This document shows, piece by piece, positions 58,322-64,000 of a stretch of DNA of 64,000 bases. The number at the start of each line of letters is the position of its first letter. Within the stretch, counting starts at the first letter, position 1. The stretch comes from Manihot esculenta (taxonomy: Eukaryota; Streptophyta; Magnoliopsida; Malpighiales; Euphorbiaceae): contig NC_035170.2 in the NCBI RefSeq assembly GCF_001659605.2, positions 2,790,001-2,854,000 of the forward strand, given 5' to 3'. The translations under genes and the position numbers were made by a program. The notes under the pieces are model-generated. The model was not told where the DNA came from. It made no database searches and was given only the letters and a program-made list of their open reading frames with translations.

Positions 58322-60596
58322 TGTAATACCCGGCTAGACTCCGGTATCGGAATTCCTACCGTCCGGTGGAATCTCGGATGTCGGAAACCTCTAGAAGGGA
58401 AAAACCAGGTTTTTATAAAATGTTTTCATGTTTTTAATGGTTTGAAGTATGAAATTAAATGAGTTTTTGCATGAAAAGTCATAGGAGGAAAACCCAGGTT
58501 CGGCCGCCGAAAGTCAAGTTCGGCCGCCGAACATGCATGCATTTTGGAGGCACGTTAGGCCCCCGAAAGCATGAGTTAGGGAAGTCCAGGTTCGGCCACC
58601 GAAAGTCAAGTTCGGCCGCCGAACATTGCATGGATGCGGAGGCACATTCGGCCCCCGAACGTGGCCTGGCCAGCCACCTATAAAAGGGGCACTTAGCCGA
58701 AATGGGCGAGCTTTCTCCCATTTTCGGCCACAGTGAGCTTCCGACCTTCCCTTTGCAAATCTTGTATTCTTCCTCCAAATCTCTTCCATTTTTCTTGAGT
58801 TTTAAACTCACATTGCAAGTTTTGAGCATTTAAACCAAGTTTTGGAGCTTTGGGAACTCAGGAGCTCATTTTCTTGGATCTCCGAGTTTAGGTCGTCTCT
58901 CTCTCGATCTTCAAGAGGTAAGAGCCGATCTTAAGCTCCTTATGTGTTTTAAATAAGTTTTATGCAAGATCTATGGGTAGAAATGCATGTTTAGGCTTAT
59001 TGATGAGTTTATGGGTTTTGATGCTTTGATGAACAATGTAGCTTGTTTATGTGTTGTTGGAAGTGTTGTAGATGGGGTATATGATGGTTTGAGACCCCTA
59101 GGTGTAATGTATGTGAGGTATGCATGTTGTAGAGCAAGATTATGCATGATTAGAGGTTTTGGGAGGCAAGAGGTTCGTTTGAACCAAGTTTCTGCCCTTT
59201 GGCAGAAACCAGGTTCGGCAGCCGAAGGGAGTTTCGGCCGCCGAACCCCCTTTGTGGAGGCAGCATTCGGCTGCCGAAGTAGCCCCCGAAAAGAGACTTT
59301 CGTCTCTGTCTGGGACTTTCGGCCGCCGAAGGTGCCGCCGAAAGTGCCCGACTTTCGGATCTGTCCAGGACTTTCGGCCGCCGAAGGTGCCGCCGAAAGT
59401 GCCCTGTTCAGCCATTTCATGCATATTTCTATGTGATGTTTTCCTGATGTTTTAGGGGGTTTTTGGGGAGTTTATTAGAGTTATGTTTATGTATGATTGG
59501 TCCCTCATTGGAGTCTACTTGTGTAGGTTCGGACCCGAGGAGCCGAGGACCTCAGCAGTGAGATAGCTGCTTCCGAGTCTGTAGAGCTTCAGCCAGAGGT
59601 GAGTGGAATGAACCTTAAGTTTTTAAATAAATGAAATATAACTTTTTTTGGAGCATGTTCATGCATCATATATGCCATGTGATATTTTAGGTTGTTTGCA
59701 TTAGTATTCACGAATATGTTGCATTGCATAATATGATGTGGATGCGGATTGGCTATTGGAGGATCCTCTAGTCCTCCTATGGTATGATATGATGATGATA
59801 CGGTATGGATTGCCAGTGAGGCCCATTCTACGCCCCTGGACTATGTTAAGAGAAAGACCAGTGAGGCCCATTCTACGCCCCTGGCATATTGGAATGTTAT
59901 GTTATGATATGTATGTAAGAGAAAGACCAGTGAGGCCCATTCTACGCCCCTGGCACGATTAGACTATGTTGAGGACTATAGGTGACAATGCCATCCTTAT
60001 GTGATATGTTTGTGATGTGTTGCATTTCATGAAAGCATGAAATATTTAATATATGTTTTCTCTATTCTGCTCACTGGGCTTTATAGCTCACCCCTCTCCC
60101 CTAACCCCAGATGTGCAGGTGCAGGGTAGATCAGAAGGTTAGCCAGAGTATGGAAGATATGTTTATGTAATAGTTAGATTGTGGACATGACAATTGTATT
60201 ATGATGTAATGTAAAAGTGTTTTAAGTTATGTTATGTAATTTGAATATTGAGGATAGAGTTGTGCTTGACCAATACAGATTGTTAATCCCACTTGTATGT
60301 ACATGGTCTTTATGATATGAGATATGAGGTTATGTTTCAGCCAAGCTTATGTATGGTGAGATACCCCATTAGAACATTTTGATGAGGGCTCCAGTGGAGG
60401 TTTATGTCATGTTTATGTTTATGTACAGGTTGAGCTTGGTTGTTATATGAGAATGTTTACAGGTTTATGAGTATTGTTGATCATGTATGGGATTAAACAG
60501 GATTACAGGTTATGTTAGGCTTGCTACGGGTCCCGGCGGCCTTACGCCGATCTGGATCCTAGCGCCGGTAGCGGTCCGGATTTCCGGGCTGTTACA
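58322..60596 (+). repeat. 5' LTR of element G4 (2275 bp)
   Basis: Starts TGTAATACCCGG and ends GCTGTTACA, followed by GAG and the primer site. The TATA box is at 58679-58685, about 358 bp from the LTR start. Palindrome clusters are at 58499-58665 and 59212-59402. The hairpin units are at 59813-59955. Open frames in this stretch follow the palindrome repeats and are not genes. Confidence 0.93.
58679..58685 (+). promoter_or_regulatory. TATA box of the G4 LTR promoter
   Basis: TATAAAA in CCAGCCACCTATAAAAGG, present at the equivalent place in G2 (55569-55575) and, as TATATAA, in G3. It would produce a transcript starting near 58710. Confidence 0.65.
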
Positions 60597-60599
60597 GAG

Positions 60600-60611
60600 T
60601 GGTATCAGAGC
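60600..60611 (+). other. Primer binding site of element G4
   Basis: TGGTATCAGAGC, three bases after the LTR end. Confidence 0.93.
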
Positions 60612-60868
60612 CCTAGGTTCATATGGTCGGACTTAGAGTGTCGGGCTCATAGATGTTATAGCAGGTCAAGCACAATAGGAAAGGTCATGTCCACTAGGAT
60701 AGGATATGGAGTCCTGTCTTGCATGATGATGTGATATGCCATGATTATATGCATGTGCATAAATGATATGTTATGTATGCTATGTATGTGATGAGGGTTC
60801 ATGTGTGCCCACATGAACCATATGATGCTGATGTTTGTGCTATGTGTGGTTTTTTTCTCGAAGACAGG

Positions 60869-63800
60869 ATGAGAGGAACTCGTCGATCTGCACGATTGAC
60901 TGGAGTGCCACCTGAGGATGAGGGCATGAGCGCCCGTCCTCCAGCATTGCCTAGGGCAATGTCTAGCAGGTCCAACAGGGACCAAGCAGTGAGAGACCCT
61001 AGAAGGTCTTTAGATCTGGGAAGAAGCAGATCAGTACGAGGAACAGTTCAAGGTGGTATGTCAGAAGATGTGGGAGATGACATGGATGTGGACCAGAGGA
61101 GGGATGGCAGTTTGGGGATGAGTATGTCAGAGGAAGGCATGGGAGAGTCCCAAGGAGGCACTCAGGCCTCGGGTTTTGTTCAGCCACCTCATTACCCACC
61201 TTTCTCACAGAATCCCGGGTATTCGATGGGAGGTACATCAGATTACCCTAGTTTTAGCCCTTACCCCACACAGATGCCATACCCACCATATTACCCACCA
61301 TACCCACAGTACCCTATGTATCCACCCCCACCCTATCACCCAAATCCAGCAAACCCTATCTCAGGGGATGCTGCACCTCCTCCACCACCAGCAGCACCTA
61401 CTGTCCCAGAAGCCCAAATACCTCAACCTAGCTCATCTGGAGGGAGCAAGGTCAGAATGACTGATTATATGAAGTTGGGTGCTCCCCAGTTTGAAACCGG
61501 TGATGACCCGTTTGTGTACCTCGAGAGGGTCAAGGCGATAACAGATGAGATAGGGGCGAATGACAGTAGAGCCATTCAGATGGCTGGGTTCACGCTAAAA
61601 TGCAAGAAGGCCCGTGAGTGGTTCAAGAGCTATGTGAAATCGAGGGTGGATAGTCTATCATGGGAGGAGTTTGCTAATGAATTTGCAGGGTGGGCTTTCC
61701 CTGATAGTTCAAGGGAATTGAAGATGATAGAATTCGAGCAGTTGAGGCAAACTGATGACATGAGTGTAGACGAATATACTGACAGGTTTATGGAGTTGCT
61801 GCCATTTGCTGGGCAGGACCTTAATACAGACCAGAAGAAGTCAAGGAGGTATATCATGAAGCTCCATTCCAGATATTCCTCCTTGATACAGTCAGCAGAT
61901 AGAGAGAGTTTTCATGCCATAGTAGACATGGCTAGGAGGATGGAGGCTAGTGCTATCATTGAGGGAAAAGTCAAACAGTCAGCAGCACAGCCTTCTGGTT
62001 CCAGAACCCCAGGTAAGGGAAAAGTGGATCCTTCTTCCTTAAGCTCAGGTAGTAAGAGGTGGGGCAGTACCACCAAGAAGTTTAAGAAGAACAAGTTCTG
62101 GAACAAGATCAAGTCAGGTCTGGGATTAGGAAGTGGCTCGAGCTCAGGAGCAGATAATGCAGTATGTAAGAAATGTGGGAGACTGCACAGAGGAGTATGT
62201 CTGGTTGGGACGTCAGCCTGCTTCAGATGTGGGCAGGAGGGACACATGGCACGAGAGTGTCCTAGAGCAGCTTTTGTGACACAGTATCAGCAGACAGCTT
62301 CTGGTAGTGTGGCACAGCCAGTAGCTCCAGCCATGACACAGGCCAGCGGTAGAGGCAGAGGGAGAGGGTCAGCCTCTTCTTCAGCAGGGTTCAGAGGTGA
62401 GGGTCCGTCAGCTCCAGCAAGGATCTTCACCATGACACAGCAGGAGGCAGATGCATCTAACACCGTGGTGGCAGGTAATTTAGTCATTGGGTGTTCTGAT
62501 GTGTATGCATTAATGGACCCTGGTGCATCTCATTCTTTTATTGCTCCGAGGGCCGTAGAGAGGTTGGGATTAATGGTCTCTGGGTTAGAGTGTCCTCTCT
62601 GGGTCAGTGGACCCAAGTGTGATCCATCAGTGGCAGAGTCAGTCTGTCAGTGTAGTCCAGTTTTTGTTGAGGGGAGATGCATGTCCGCCGACCTTGTGGT
62701 TCTAGAGTTGACAGATTTTGACGTCATTCTAGGGATGGACTGGTTATCTACCCATGGCGCTACCTTAGACTGCAGGGACAAGGTAGTCAGGTTCAGAGGT
62801 CAGGATGGATCAGAGGTCGTCTTCAGAGGAGACAGGAGGGGTACACCTAGAGGTTTGATCTCATCTCTTCAGGCTCGTAGGTTGCTTAGGAGGGGATGTC
62901 AGGGGTATTTGGCTCATGTGAGAGAGCTAGACAGTCAGATTAGAGAGCCCGCCGCAGTGCCAGTGGTCAATGAGTTTTTAGATGTGTTCCCAGACGAGTT
63001 GCCAGGTTTACCACCTGTTAGGGAGATAGAGTTCGAGATTGAATTGATGCCTGGAACTAGACCGATCTCTATCCCTCCCTACAGGATGGCTCCAGCCGAG
63101 TTGAAGGAATTGAAAGAGCAGTTACAAGAGTTGGTAGACAAGGGTTTCATCCGACCGAGTACCTCACCTTGGGGTGCTCCAGTGCTGTTTGTAAGAAAGA
63201 AGGATGGATCCCTTAGACTTTGTATCGACTACAGGCAGTTGAACAAAGTCACTACCAAGAATAAGTACCAATTGCCAAGGATCGACGATCTATTCGACCA
63301 GCTAGCAGGAACGGGTTGTTTCTCCAAAATAGATCTGAGATCTGGGTATCATCAGCTGAGGATCAGAGAAGAGGATGTGCCAAAGACAGCTTTCAGGACC
63401 AGATATGGGCACTATGAGTTCCTTGTGATGCCGTTCGGGCTGACCAACGCCCCTGCAGCATTCATGGACCTCATGAACAGAGTGTTTAGACAGTACCTGG
63501 ATCACTTTGTTATTGTCTTCATAGATGATATCTTAGTGTATTCCAGGAATGCAGAGGAGCATGCCCATCATCTGAGGACAGTTCTGCAGACCTTGAGGGA
63601 GCATGGCTTGTATGCCAAGTTCTCCAAGTGTGAGTTCTGGTTGAGGAGCATCTCGTTCTTGGGGCATATAGTGTCAGAGAACGGAATTGAAGTAGACCCC
63701 AAGAAGATAGAGGTTGTGACTAACTGGCCTAGACCCACCTCAGTGACAGAGATTAGAAATTTCTTGGGTTTGGCTGGTTATTACAGAAGGTTCGTTCAGG

Positions 63801-64000
63801 ACTTCTCAAAGATTGCAGCTCCTCTAACCAGATTGACCAGAAAGAACCAGAGGTTCGTATGGACCGATCAGTGTGAAGAAAGTTTTGAGGAGCTCAAGAA
63901 GAGGTTAACTTCAGCACCAGTGTTAGCTCTGCCGACTAGTAATGATGACTTCACAGTGTTCTGTGATGCATCCAGAGTAGGCTAGGGTTGTGTGTTGATG
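60869..64000 (+). pseudogene. Ty3/gypsy Gag-Pol (element G4), one frame until a stop at 63983, continuing off the window
   Basis: From [10 protein letters not shown] at 60869 a single frame covers gag ([17 protein letters not shown] onward), a CCHC knuckle ([14 protein letters not shown]), the protease ([16 protein letters not shown], intact where G1 is frameshifted), reverse transcriptase ([13 protein letters not shown]) and the beginning of RNase H ([11 protein letters not shown]). At 63983-63985 a TAG replaces the Leu codon found in G1 (VGLGCVLM), and the frame then carries on to the window edge. The gag-pol is thus fused in one frame, with a stop that would remove RNase H and integrase. 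The start is chosen by homology with G1; an upstream ATG at 60773 is in the leader. Confidence 0.93.

Overview
This window is nuclear DNA of a flowering plant, almost certainly a dicot: AT-rich, intron-containing genes, plant-specific protein families and nested LTR retrotransposons primed by initiator-Met tRNA. A woody eudicot such as a Euphorbiaceae member would fit, but the species is inferred, not shown.

Layout. (1) 1-12451 is a nest on the minus strand. A Ty3/gypsy element with 2.27-kb LTRs (body 1-4902, 5' LTR 4903-7176) has jumped into an older Tat-lineage Ty3/gypsy element (body 7177-11951, 5' LTR 11952-12451). The Tat body also carries a short, partly inverted piece of the first family's LTR. 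(2) 12452-55301 is an AT-rich gene island with four host loci: a DUF1117-type RING-H2 ubiquitin ligase (+, 20892-22103), a three-exon peroxisomal enoyl-CoA hydratase/isomerase (-, 25956-27457), an intronless PCS1-like aspartic protease (+, 34522-35835) and a five-exon CC-NB-ARC-LRR resistance gene (-, 38404-51133) with a shrunken paralogue relic at 52597-53290. Between them lie a solo LTR with a perfect target-site duplication (TSD), a second related LTR, a hAT-type MITE with an 8-bp TSD, a Mutator-type MITE with a 9-bp TSD, and a long terminal-inverted-repeat element. (3) 55302-64000 is a plus-strand nest of three copies of the first gypsy family, each inserted into the previous one.

The clearest event is a young Ty1/copia element (38904-43769, LTRs about 99% identical, TSD cagca) inserted antisense in the last large LRR exon of the resistance gene. 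The exon reads in frame across the empty site. The insertion replaces the last 164 residues with 16 LTR-encoded residues and a stop.

The most unusual pattern is in the gypsy LTRs. Each has a TATA box only about 340-360 bp from its start, so most of the LTR should be transcribed. The transcribed part holds three or more copies of a small predicted hairpin whose 9-nt loop is nearly constant while its stem differs between elements yet mostly still pairs. The LTRs also carry two clusters of a 13-bp palindrome that contains GCC-box cores.

No tRNA, rRNA, CRISPR array or bacterial-type operon was recognised.
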